A stretch of DNA of 64,000 bases from Gemmatimonadota bacterium (GTDB lineage Bacteria > Gemmatimonadota > Gemmatimonadetes > Gemmatimonadales > Gemmatimonadaceae): NCBI GenBank assembly GCA_016704465.1, contig JADJAD010000010.1, positions 1 to 64,000 on the forward strand, given 5' to 3'. The notes under the pieces were generated by a model, which saw nothing but the letters and a program-made list of their open reading frames with translations, had not been told where the DNA came from and did not search any database. The translations under genes were made by a program, and so were the position numbers. Positions 1 to 9,025 of this stretch are shown here, piece by piece (within the stretch, counting starts at the first letter, position 1; every line of letters starts with the position of its first letter).

Positions 1-585
1 CTGGCGCTGCAGGGTGGGAATCTCGGTCACGCCGCCGGAGACGATGAACGCCATCATGTCGGAGCTGCTGGTGTCGAGGCGCGTGACCGCCGCGGTCGGA
101 AACACATACATCTGCCCCGAGAAATTGTACGAATGCGGCATGTAGACCGACACATGGCCGGGCATGTTGAGTTCGCACAATGCCTCCTGCGTCACGAAGC
201 CGAGCGCGCGGGCGTTTCCCCCGGGAAACAGGTCCACCACCACCGGCTTGTCAAATCGACGCTTCTCGCCCACGAACGCATTGACCAGGTCGCGCGTGGA
301 CGAATAGAGCAGCCGGACGAACGGAAGCCGCTCGAGCAGGTCGTCGAGCGCGGCGATCATGCTGCGGGTGATGAAGCCCGACGCCAGGAAGCCGAACAGC
401 GTGATGAGCCCCAGCGTGACGGCGAAGCCCGCGCCCGGGATGGGGAGCCCGAGCCAGCCGTCGATGGTGTTGAAGACGACCACGCAGATGTAGGCCGTGA
501 TCCCCACGGGGGTGAGAAAGACGAGCCCGCGAAATTGCCTCCAGCCGGGCGACCCGACGTCCTGGGCGGTAGTCTTCGGTCGCAC
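1..585 (-). CDS. DUF502 family membrane protein (3' end outside window)
   Basis: The first 195 codons are visible and the frame is open to the window edge. The start is GTG at 585, directly after the TAG (586-588) of the upstream rhodanese gene, so the two are probably co-transcribed. The N-terminus has a short basic stretch, then two hydrophobic segments (about residues 20-40 and 50-75; FLTPVGITAYICVVVF and ITLFGFLASG). A soluble part follows with the family-typical run LLYSSTRDLVNAFVGEKRRFDKPV and later PGHVSVYMPHSYNFSG. This order matches DUF502 proteins: two N-terminal membrane helices followed by a conserved soluble domain. The function is not established. The family assignment is from memory of the motif pattern; the C-terminus cannot be judged. 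Confidence 0.8.
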   Translation of the reverse strand, partial: MRPKTTAQDVGSPGWRQFRGLVFLTPVGITAYICVVVFNTIDGWLGLPIPGAGFAVTLGLITLFGFLASGFITRSMIAALDDLLERLPFVRLLYSSTRDLVNAFVGEKRRFDKPVVVDLFPGGNARALGFVTQEALCELNMPGHVSVYMPHSYNFSGQMYVFPTAAVTRLDTSSSDMMAFIVSGGVTEIPTLQRQ

Positions 586-2028
586 CTAGGCCGCGGCGGT
601 TTCGGTGGACTGCTCCACGGGGAGCTGTCGATCCTGCCACGCGACGATGCCCCCGCGCAGGTTCGCGACCTGTGCCATGCCCTGCTGTCGCGCCAGGCTC
701 GCGGCAATCGCCGATCTCGACCCCGCCTGGCATTGCAGCACCAGGTTGGTGTCGCGTGGCAGGGTGGCGAGCATCGGACGCAGTCGCCCGAGCGGCACGT
801 GCCTCGCCCCGGCAATGTGTCCCGCGTCCCACTCGCTCGCCGCCCGCACGTCGATGAGCGTGACGGAGCCGGCGCGCACCGCGGCGTCCAGCGCCGACGG
901 GTCGATCTGCGGCACGGCGTCGAACGCGCGTCCCGACACCGCACTCGCTGAACGCATCGGCGCCGAACCAGCCACGCGGTCGGTCCCGATCATCGCCAGC
1001 TCGGCGCCGCCGCGTCTCCCGCCGATCGTCGCCATCCAATCGGTCGGGGAGGTGAACATCGCGCTCGTAGTTCACGAGCCATCCCGCCCATCCCACAAAG
1101 GCCTTGTTGAGCGGAAGGTTCAGCGTCCCGGGAATGAACCGATCTGCAGCCGCGTCGGCGCGCCGGATGTCGACGATGGTCGCGTCGGTCCCGAGCAGCG
1201 CGTCGAGCCGAGCCGACGCGGTGTGATTCGGGGTCGGGAGGTGGCCGAGCACGGCGGGCCCCTCTCGATTCAACCGCTTCATGATGGCGAAGTACGGCGG
1301 CGGGTCGGGCTGCCCCGCCAGCACGGCATCCACGAACGCGTCGCGGTCGTCGTGCTGCAGCGCCCAGTTGGCCAACTTCTCGTATCCCAGGGTGCTCTGC
1401 GGCACGGCGCCCAGCGCCTTGCCGCACGCCGATCCGGCGCCGTGGCCTGGCCACAGCTGCAGGTAGTCCGGGTAGCGCGCGACGAATCGCTGCAGCGAAT
1501 CAAACAGCTGCGCCCCGGCGACGCGCATCGTCCCCTCGATGTTCGCCGCGCGTTCGAGCAGGTCCGGGCGTCCCACATCGCCCACGAAGATGAAGTCTCC
1601 GGTGAACGCCCCCACCGGATGCGGCGACGCGGGCAGGTCGGTGACGACGAACACGACGTGCTCGGGGGTGTGCCCCGGGGTGTGCAGCACGTCGAACCGC
1701 AGGTTGCCGACCGAGATCGCGTCGCCATCGCGCAGCATGGTCGCCTGCGCCGCGCCGGCGAATCCGTACTGCCAGTCTGTCCCGCCCTCGGCCGAAAGAA
1801 AGAGGCGCGCGCCGCTGCGCTCGGCGAGTTCCCTGCTCCCGGACAGGTAGTCGGCGTGGATGTGCGTTTCCGTCACGTGCGTGATCCGCACCCCCTCGCG
1901 CGAGGCCGCGGCGATGTATTGCTCGGCATCGCGATTGGGGTCGATCACGAGTGCCTCGCCGGTCTTCTGGCATCCGATGAGGTAGCTGGCCTGCGCGAGG
2001 CCGTCGTGGTAAAGCGCTTGATGAGCAC
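586..2028 (-). CDS. MBL-fold metallo-hydrolase with C-terminal rhodanese domain (frame disrupted)
   Basis: A persulfide-dioxygenase-like enzyme: a metallo-beta-lactamase domain (metal motif THIHADYLSG, then HTPGHTPEH and a later GHGAGSACGK) followed by one or more rhodanese domains (VDIRRADAAADRFIPGTLNLP; last domain IDVRAASEWDAGHI with active-site loop CQAGSRS). Such proteins act in sulfide or persulfide handling. The start is GTG at 2028 behind an AGGAG site (2036-2040). The reading frame is broken. The AAA run at 2011-2013 lacks one base relative to the conserved KRFYHDGLAQASYLIG start. At least two more frame changes lie between about 900 and 1070, joining the long frame at 1948 to the frame that ends at 586. 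The whole span is about 481 codons, normal for the family, so I treat it as one gene with sequence errors; true decay is the alternative. Confidence 0.72.
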
Positions 2029-2297
2029 GTCAACTCCTGTGGTTCGGAACATCCGCGGACCCCGCGGCAGCATTGCTGTGCGTCCTGCCGTGTAAAGGTG
2101 GACGCGCGGAATGGTGTGAGGTAGGCCCTCGGCGCGCTTGACCCGGTGCGGACCGTCGCGAAGGAGGGGAGTCGTGCGTTAGCGTTCGGTGGCGCACCGC
2201 CGCGCCCATGTACGTCCCTTGCCACCGCGGGCCCTCGCACCGGCCCCCCCGGTGGTTGCACGTGCCGGCCGTTCGCGCACGTCCCCAGTCCCTCGAC
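2029..2297. other. Divergent intergenic region
   Basis: 269 bases between the divergently transcribed MBL/rhodanese gene and the ABC exporter operon. It should hold both promoters. I see a good ribosome site for the minus-strand gene (2036-2040) but no clear -35/-10 pair and no repeat. Confidence 0.4.
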
Positions 2298-3326
2298 ATG
2301 TCCGACGCGATCTTCACCGAGAACCTGCGCAAGGTGTACGCGGCCCCGTCCATGCGCCGCTTTCGTGGCCTGTCGTCGCGGGGGAGCGGTCCGCCACCGA
2401 TCGTCCCATTCGCGCCAGTTCGCACCACAGACAAGGGCGTGGTCGCGCTCGACACGCTCGACCTTCGAGTGCGCGAGGGGGAGTTCTTCGGGCTCCTTGG
2501 GCCCAACGGCGCCGGGAAGACCACGACGATCGGTATCCTGACGACACGTGTGACCCCGACCTCGGGGCGGGCGATGGTTGCCGGTCTCGATGTGACCGCA
2601 GCCCCGGATCGCGTACGGCAGCGCATCGGCGTCGTGCCGCAGCGGCCGAACCCCGACCGCAGCCTGTCGACGCTGGAGAACCTCGTCTTTCATGCCGCGT
2701 ACTTCGGGATTCCCCTGGACCGCGCCGAGCAGCACGCCGTCGACCTGCTGAAACGGCTCGACATCACCGACAAGGCCGACGCGCGCGTCGACGCGCTCTC
2801 CGGCGGACAGCAGCAGCGGCTGATGATCGCGCGGGCCCTGATCCACGAGCCGCAGGTGATCTTCCTCGACGAGCCGACCGTCGGCCTCGATCCTCAGGCC
2901 CGCCACGACCTGTGGGAGATCCTGCGGGATCTCCACGCGCACGGGCGCACGATCGTCATGACGACGCACTACATGGAGGAGGCGGACCAGTTGTGCGAAC
3001 GGATCGCGATCGTGGACCGCGGCCGCCTGCTGGCCTGCGATACCCCCGAGCGGCTCAAGGCCAGTGCGCCCGGCGGGACGCTGGTCGAGGTGACGCTCGA
3101 CGGCGAGGCCGAGGCGGCCGTGACACCGGCGCTCGCGGTCGCCGGGGTCACGCGCGCCGAGGCGCACGGCACCGGCCTGCATGCCTACAGCGAGCGGGGC
3201 GGGGAGGCGATTCCGGCGCTGATCACGGCCGCGCAGAGCGTGGGACGTGTGGTCACGAACATTCACCTCACGCGACCGAGCCTCGAGTCGCTGTTCATCT
3301 CCATGACCGGCAGGAAACTCGATTGA
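2298..3326 (+). CDS. ABC transporter ATP-binding protein (ABC-2 exporter type)
   Basis: A 342-residue ATPase energising the permease encoded next. Walker A GPNGAGKTT lies at residues 68-76, LSGG signature at 167-170, Walker B VIFLDEPT at about 187-193, and the switch histidine in MTTHYMEEADQ. The TTHYMEEA and EPTVGLDP wording is typical of DrrA/NodI/CcmA-like exporters of the ABC-2 class. ATG at 2298 is preferred over the upstream in-frame ATG at 2208, whose extra 30 residues are Pro/Arg rich and non-conserved. An insert of about 28 residues, rich in Arg, Ser and Pro, sits at residues 17-45 between the first two strands, where most homologues are compact. The substrate is unknown. Confidence 0.88.
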   Translation: MSDAIFTENLRKVYAAPSMRRFRGLSSRGSGPPPIVPFAPVRTTDKGVVALDTLDLRVREGEFFGLLGPNGAGKTTTIGILTTRVTPTSGRAMVAGLDVTAAPDRVRQRIGVVPQRPNPDRSLSTLENLVFHAAYFGIPLDRAEQHAVDLLKRLDITDKADARVDALSGGQQQRLMIARALIHEPQVIFLDEPTVGLDPQARHDLWEILRDLHAHGRTIVMTTHYMEEADQLCERIAIVDRGRLLACDTPERLKASAPGGTLVEVTLDGEAEAAVTPALAVAGVTRAEAHGTGLHAYSERGGEAIPALITAAQSVGRVVTNIHLTRPSLESLFISMTGRKLD

Positions 3327-4135
3327 CGACCCCCTCTCCCCTCGCCGCCGAGCGGCCGCGCGTGTCTCCCGCGTCGGTGTTCTGGGCGCTGCTCCGGCGC
3401 GACGCCCGCGTGGCGCGGCGCGAGCTGCCGTCCTTCCTGGTGCGCACGATCATGCAGCCCGTGCTCTTCATCATCGTGTTCGGCTACCTGCTGCCGCGCA
3501 TGGGGTTCGTGCAGGCGGGCTACACGTCGGCGCTGTTGCCCGGCATCATTGCGGTCTCGCTCACGCTGTCGTCGGTGCAGTCGGTGGCGCTGCCGATGGT
3601 GCAGGACTTCGGCTTCACCCGTGAGATCGAGGACCGCCTGCTCGCCCCGATCCCGATCCGCCTGGTGGCCATCGAGAAGGTGGTGTCCGGGGCCCTGCAG
3701 GGGGTGCTCGCGGCCTGCGTCGTCCTCCCGATCGCCCGCCTGATCATGGGGCCGATCGCCGGATTGCACCTGCCGAACGCCGCCCTCGCGCTCGGCGTGA
3801 CGCTGCTCGGGTCCACCGTCTTCGCCTCGTTGGGGCTGGTGATCGGCACGGCGATCTCGGCGACGCAGATCGGGTTGATGTTTTCCATCATCGTGGCCCC
3901 GATGCTGATGTTCGGCTGTGCCTACTACCCGTGGCGCGGGCTCGATGCCGTGCCCGCCTTCAAGTACGGCGTGCTCATCAACCCGTTGGTCTACGTCGCG
4001 GAGGCGATGCGCGGCGCGCTCACCCCGTCGCTTCCGCACATGCCGCTGTGGGTTGCCTGCGCCGCGATGGTGGCGATGTCTGCGCTGTTTCTGGCGATCG
4101 GGCTGCGGGGGTTCGTGCGACGCAGCATGTCGTGA
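3323..4135 (+). CDS. ABC-2 type transporter permease
   Basis: A 270-residue integral membrane protein with about six hydrophobic segments (for example PVLFIIVFGYLLP, LLPGIIAVSLTLSSVQ, GLVIGTAISATQIG, IIVAPMLMFGCAYYPW and the C-terminal MVAMSALFLAIGLRG). The P-x-F-x-G-C-x-Y-P-W-x2-L type motif before the last loop is characteristic of ABC-2 permeases. The start is TTG at 3323, inside ATTGA, overlapping the ATPase stop by four bases. An AGGAAA ribosome site lies at about 3312, so the two genes are translationally coupled. Together they form a simple exporter; the cargo (drug, lipid or polysaccharide) cannot be told. Confidence 0.85.
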   Translation: MTTPSPLAAERPRVSPASVFWALLRRDARVARRELPSFLVRTIMQPVLFIIVFGYLLPRMGFVQAGYTSALLPGIIAVSLTLSSVQSVALPMVQDFGFTREIEDRLLAPIPIRLVAIEKVVSGALQGVLAACVVLPIARLIMGPIAGLHLPNAALALGVTLLGSTVFASLGLVIGTAISATQIGLMFSIIVAPMLMFGCAYYPWRGLDAVPAFKYGVLINPLVYVAEAMRGALTPSLPHMPLWVACAAMVAMSALFLAIGLRGFVRRSMS

Positions 4136-4246
4136 GCATCGTGGGACCCTGAGGTGCGAGCGCGGTCCTGGCCGACGGGGTGATCACGGCCTCGTGGCGC
4201 GTGCGAAACACACGACGCCCACGTCGCCCACGTCGTGCAACGAACG

Positions 4247-4290
4247 GACGACGGGTCGAGGTGCCCGCGCAGGGACCCCGACCCGTCGTC
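4247..4290. terminator. Bidirectional terminator between convergent genes
   Basis: A perfect 12-bp inverted repeat (GACGACGGGTCG at 4247-4258, complement at 4279-4290) with a 20-base loop. It lies between the ABC permease stop (4135) and the protease stop (4314), which converge on it. There is no long T tract. Confidence 0.65.
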
Positions 4291-4313
4291 GCAACCAGGA
4301 CGCTGTCAGCGGC

Positions 4314-5507
4314 TCAGGGGATGTAGCCCATGTACAGCAACCGGTTCGGCGAGCCGGCGCCGGCATTGATCACGATCCCGGGCGTCGCCGAGGCGACCAC
4401 ATTGGCCTGCACGGCGGCGGCGTTGGCGGCCGGGGCCCACTGGCGCACCTGGGCGAGCACGCCCGCCACGTGCGGTGCGGCCATGGACGTGCCGCTCAGC
4501 ACGGCGGTGGCCACATTGGTGGTGAACCAGTCGCTGAGGATATTCACGCCCGGCGCGAACAGGTCGAGGCAGGGACCGAAGTTCGACCAGGCCGGTCGCA
4601 CGTCGTTGATGGCGGTGGCGCCGACGATCACGGCGTTGGTCGCGCTCGACGGAGACTGCGTGCAGGCGTTCAGGCCACTGTTGCCGGCGGCGACGGCGGT
4701 CGCGACGTTGCCCACGGCCACGAGGTTGTTGACGGCCAGGTTGAGCGCGGCCGAGAAGCCACCACCGAGGCTCAAGTTTGCCACGGCCGGCTGGATGCGG
4801 TTGGCGCGGACCCAGTTCACGCCGGCAATGACCCCCGCCGTGGTCCCGGATCCCGCGCAGTTGAGCACACGTACCGGATGAATCCAGGCATTCTTGGCCA
4901 CGCCGAAGGTCCGTCCTGCCGCCGTACCGGCCACGTGCGTGCCGTGACCGTTGCAGTCGATCACCCCGCCGGCGATGACGCTGAATCCGGCGAGGACGCG
5001 TCCGGCGAAGTCGACGTGCGTCGGGCGAATGCCGGTGTCGATGATGTAGACATGCACGCCGGCACCGGACTTGTTGTACGTGTAGTTCGCATCGTTGGGC
5101 AGGAAACGATCATCGATGCGGCGCAGGCCCCAGGACGGCGCGTTGAGCTGGGTCACGTTGGCCTGCATCGGCGCGTCCTTCTCGACGAGCAGGACATCGG
5201 CACGGCGGCGCAGCCGCTCGGCGGACTCGTCGCTCATGGTGGCCACAAAGCCCTGCAGGGCGTCCGCCCACTGGTCCTTCACTTGTGCGCCAACCGACGC
5301 GGCGATCGACGTCGTGGCGGCGCTCACGCCCGAGCGATCGCCCTCCTTGAGCACGACGATGTAGTCGCTCCCCTGCGGGGCGAGCAGTTCGACCGACTGC
5401 GAGGCCGCGACATCGGGCGCAGTTGGGGTGTTGGGCGAGTCGGAGCACGCGGCGAGGAACAGGGCGGCGAGTCCGAGCGCTGCGGTGATGCGGGAGCGGG
5501 GCAGCAT
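4314..5507 (-). CDS. Subtilisin-like serine protease (S8, proteinase K type), lipoprotein
   Basis: A 397-residue secreted peptidase. A type II signal peptide ends at a lipobox (LFLAACSDS), so the protein is probably anchored to a membrane lipid or released later. An inhibitor-I9 propeptide follows (DYIVVLKEGDRSG to LLVEKDAP, about residues 50-120). The catalytic triad is visible: Asp in YIIDTGIRPTHVDF, His in NGHGTHVAGTAAG and Ser in SGTSMAAPHVAGV. ATG at 5507 has a strong AGGAGG site; a longer in-frame start at 5606 would bury the signal peptide and is rejected. The gene is monocistronic and ends at the bidirectional hairpin 4247-4290. It is probably a scavenging protease. Confidence 0.92.
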   Translation of the reverse strand: MLPRSRITAALGLAALFLAACSDSPNTPTAPDVAASQSVELLAPQGSDYIVVLKEGDRSGVSAATTSIAASVGAQVKDQWADALQGFVATMSDESAERLRRRADVLLVEKDAPMQANVTQLNAPSWGLRRIDDRFLPNDANYTYNKSGAGVHVYIIDTGIRPTHVDFAGRVLAGFSVIAGGVIDCNGHGTHVAGTAAGRTFGVAKNAWIHPVRVLNCAGSGTTAGVIAGVNWVRANRIQPAVANLSLGGGFSAALNLAVNNLVAVGNVATAVAAGNSGLNACTQSPSSATNAVIVGATAINDVRPAWSNFGPCLDLFAPGVNILSDWFTTNVATAVLSGTSMAAPHVAGVLAQVRQWAPAANAAAVQANVVASATPGIVINAGAGSPNRLLYMGYIP

Positions 5508-5824
5508 GGTGGTCTCCTCCAGGTCGTGACGAAGCGCCCATCGCTCCGGGGCGCGGTGGCCCTCGGGCAATGACAGATGGTGCCTCGTCGAGGTGCAAGG
5601 GTGCACCGCGGATGCGGCGCGGGATCGTTAGGCGTCGGCGACAGCCGGGCGCCCGTTCGGATCACGTGAGGAAAGGCAGGAGGAGGTGCCGGTCGCGGCC
5701 GTTGCTGGTTGCAGTCCAGCATGCGGTGCGTGCAGGCGAAGTGGCGCCCTGGCCTCGCGTGACGGTACCAGTATGGGCGCGCCCAAATGGCTTGTCACCT
5801 CGGGGAACTACGCGATCGGCCGAC
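5508..5824. other. Intergenic region upstream of the protease
   Basis: Gene-free sequence of 317 bases before the 13-bp array. It must contain the protease promoter on the minus strand. It holds one copy of GTTAGGC at about 5627. I see no convincing ORF or structural RNA. Confidence 0.4.
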
Positions 5825-6051
5825 ACACGCGGCGAGCACACGCGGCGAGCTCACGCGGCGAGCACACGCGGCGAGCAGACGCGGGGAGCACAGCGCGGCG
5901 AGCACACGCGGCGAGCACACGCGACCGACATCCTCGGCCCGCACACCTGGCCCGCACACCGGCCAAGCGCGCCTGTCCCGCGCACCGGGCCAGCATCCCG
6001 GGCCAGCATCCCGGGCCAGCATCCCGGGCCAGCATCCCGGGCCAGCGCACC
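5825..6051. repeat. 13-bp-period minisatellite, two unit types
   Basis: 5825-5929 is about eight head-to-tail copies of ACACGCGGCGAGC with a few substitutions and one 14-base copy. After degenerate 12-13-base units (about 5938-5986), 5987-6051 holds about five copies of GGGCCAGCATCCC, four of them identical. The period is 13 throughout, so the array cannot be a coding repeat. It sits just upstream of speA. There are no spacers, so it is not CRISPR. Confidence 0.9.
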
Positions 6052-6141
6052 GAATCGATGCGACGGGCCGGCGCGACGAATCAGCAAGTTCGGGAGCGCG
6101 GCGGTACCGTCCGCGACCGCAATGCCCTACTATTTTCCGCC

Positions 6142-8121
6142 ATGACGAGTACCCGCCCCTCGGCCGCGACGCCCCCGTCCGCCGTCCCCACCGTGACAGC
6201 TGCGCCACCCCCCTGGCATCTCGACGACGCCCGGGACCTCTACAATGTCGAGGGCTGGGGCGCCGGCTTCTTCGACATCAATGAGGCGGGGCACGTCATC
6301 GTGCGCCCAGATCCCGGGGTGTCCGAGCGCACGCTCGACCTCTACGAGATCGCCGTCGACCTCGAGGCCCAGGGGGTGCCGCTCCCGGTCCTGCTGCGCT
6401 TCTCCGACATCCTGAAGCGTCGCATCGAGGCACTGAGCGAGTCGTTCGCCTCCGCGATCCGCGAGTTCGACTACACCGGCGGCTACACGACGGTCTACCC
6501 GATCAAGGTGAACCAGCAGCGCCATGTGGTGGAAGAGATCGTCGAGTTCGGACGCAAGCACGGGGTCGGGCTCGAGTGCGGATCGAAGCCCGAACTGCAG
6601 GCGGTGATCGGGCTGTCGGAAAGCACCGAGCACATCATCATTTGCAATGGCTACAAGGACGAGGAGTTCATGCGCCTCGCCCTCATGGCGCAGAAGCTCG
6701 GGCACACGGTCTTCATCGTCATGGAGCAGCTGAGCGAGCTCGACGTCCTGCTGAAGGCGGCCGACGACCTCGGCGTGACGCCGAATGCCGGCGTGCGCAT
6801 CAAGTTGGCCGCCGAGGGCGCCGGGCGCTGGGCACAGAGCGGCGGCGAGAAGAGCAAGTTCGGCCTGAACAGCGCCGAGCTCATGAAGCTGATCAATCGG
6901 CTCAAGGATCTCGGACGGCTCGACATCCTGCGCCTGGTGCACTTCCACCTCGGCAGCCAGATCACCGACATTCGATTCATCAAGGCAGGATTGCAGGAGA
7001 TCTCCCGCTACTACGCCGAGTTGCACAAGCTGGGCGTCAATATCACCCACGTCGACGTCGGCGGCGGGCTGGGCGTGGACTACGACGGGACCAACTCGGT
7101 CAACAACGCCTCGGTGAACTACACCCTGCAGGAGTACGCCAGCGACGTGATCTACGGCCTCGCCGAGACGTGCCGCGAAGCTGACCTGCCCATGCCGCAC
7201 ATCGTCAGCGAGTCGGGCCGCGCGCTCACCGCGCATCACGCGCTGCTCCTGCTGCGCGTCATCGATGTGGAGTCGCTGGCGGGATCGCCGCTCCCCGAGC
7301 TCGCCGAGGACGATCACGTCCTCCTCCATGAAATGATGGAGGACTATCACACGCTGGGAAAGAAGAAGCTCCCCAAGCGCAAGATCGTGGAGATCTTCCA
7401 CGACGCCTCGTTCGACAAGGAGCGGGCGCAGCAGCTCTTCAACTCCGGCGTGCTGTCGTTACGCGAGCGCGCCATGGCCGAGTCCACGTACTTCGCGACG
7501 ATCAACCGCATCGCGACGGTTATCGCCGACAATCGTGAAGCCTATGACGAGATCCTGAAGGAAGTCGACGCGACCCTGACCGACCGCTACTTCTGCAACT
7601 TCTCGCTCTTCCAGTCGCTGCCAGATAACTGGGCGATCAACCAGCTCTTCCCGATCATGCCGATTCACCGGCTGGACGAGAAGCCGATCCGCCGCGGGAC
7701 GCTGCAGGATGTGACGTGCGACTCGGACGGCAAGATCGATCGGTTCATCGGCGGGCGCGACGGACGCCCCAGCCTCGAGTTGCACGACTTCCGCGATGGC
7801 GAGGACTACATCCTCGGCATCTTCCTCACCGGGGCGTACCAGGAGATCCTCGGCGACCTGCACAACCTGTTCGGTGATACGAACGCGGTGCATATCCGCC
7901 TCACCAACGGCGGCTATGAACTCACCGACCTCGTGCACGGCGACACCGTGACCGAAGTCCTCAACTACGTGCAGTTCTCGGCCACCAACCTGCTCGCCAC
8001 CTTCCGGCGCAAGGTGGGCAAGGCGCAGGGGATCACCCGGCAGGAGGCCAATACGTTCATCGCCGAGTACGTGGCGGGGCTCGAGGGCTACACCTATTTG
8101 GAGGGCGAGGCCGCGCGGTAA
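6142..8121 (+). CDS. speA: Biosynthetic arginine decarboxylase
   Basis: Converts arginine to agmatine, the first step of the agmatine route to putrescine and spermidine; a PLP enzyme of the alanine-racemase fold III family. It has 659 residues, close to the usual 630-660. The PLP lysine lies in VYPIKVNQQRHVVEEI near residue 120. Other marks are the GLECGSKPEL motif, HFHLGSQITD, the glycine-rich VDVGGGLGVDYDG, and the late DLVHGDTVTEVLNYV region. ATG at 6142 is chosen because the product then begins with a short Ala/Pro-rich leader followed by WHLDDARDLYNVEGWG, where the family starts. The frame continues upstream only through the minisatellite, which is not coding. A TACTATTTT stretch ends about 4 bases upstream. 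The gene is monocistronic and ends at the hairpin 8164-8190. Confidence 0.95.
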   Translation: MTSTRPSAATPPSAVPTVTAAPPPWHLDDARDLYNVEGWGAGFFDINEAGHVIVRPDPGVSERTLDLYEIAVDLEAQGVPLPVLLRFSDILKRRIEALSESFASAIREFDYTGGYTTVYPIKVNQQRHVVEEIVEFGRKHGVGLECGSKPELQAVIGLSESTEHIIICNGYKDEEFMRLALMAQKLGHTVFIVMEQLSELDVLLKAADDLGVTPNAGVRIKLAAEGAGRWAQSGGEKSKFGLNSAELMKLINRLKDLGRLDILRLVHFHLGSQITDIRFIKAGLQEISRYYAELHKLGVNITHVDVGGGLGVDYDGTNSVNNASVNYTLQEYASDVIYGLAETCREADLPMPHIVSESGRALTAHHALLLLRVIDVESLAGSPLPELAEDDHVLLHEMMEDYHTLGKKKLPKRKIVEIFHDASFDKERAQQLFNSGVLSLRERAMAESTYFATINRIATVIADNREAYDEILKEVDATLTDRYFCNFSLFQSLPDNWAINQLFPIMPIHRLDEKPIRRGTLQDVTCDSDGKIDRFIGGRDGRPSLELHDFRDGEDYILGIFLTGAYQEILGDLHNLFGDTNAVHIRLTNGGYELTDLVHGDTVTEVLNYVQFSATNLLATFRRKVGKAQGITRQEANTFIAEYVAGLEGYTYLEGEAAR

Positions 8122-8163
8122 CGGGCCGGACGGATGCAGGCGTGCATCATGCATGAATGCAAG

Positions 8164-8190
8164 ACGGCCACGCCCGATGGGCGTGGCCGT
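8164..8190. terminator. Bidirectional terminator between speA and sodA/B
   Basis: A 12-bp perfect stem (ACGGCCACGCCC / GGGCGTGGCCGT) with a GAT triloop, flanked by T on the plus side and, on the minus strand, by a CTT tail. It serves the convergent genes speA (ends 8121) and the superoxide dismutase (ends 8213). Confidence 0.85.
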
Positions 8191-8212
8191 TTGTGCCGCG
8201 CGTCGCGCGACG

Positions 8213-8824
<612 letters not shown>

Positions 8825-9025
8825 GTCGTTCCTTCTCCTGGAATGTCGTAGGCGGAGAGACGCGCCGCAGTCCGCGGTGCGTCATCTCGCAAGTAAACCA
8901 CGGGGGAGGGGAGTGTGAAGCACCCCAAGGGGAGAGGCGCGCGCCTTCCTTGCGAACCAGGGGCGCGCGGGGTTGCAACGAATCCAGCGGGCGCCCAGAC
9001 TCCGCTTCCACACCAGCGACCCCCG

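Noticed and set aside
586..2028. Frameshifted genes as true pseudogenes
   Set aside because: Conserved residues are kept on both sides of each break and one-base corrections restore whole-codon lengths, which fits sequence error better than decay.
5825..6051. CRISPR-like repeat array
   Set aside because: Units are 13 bases, contiguous and without spacers, and no cas genes are near; it is a minisatellite.
5686..6141. Long in-frame N-terminal extension of speA
   Set aside because: It translates the 13-bp minisatellite and has no similarity to arginine decarboxylases; ATG 6142 fits the family.
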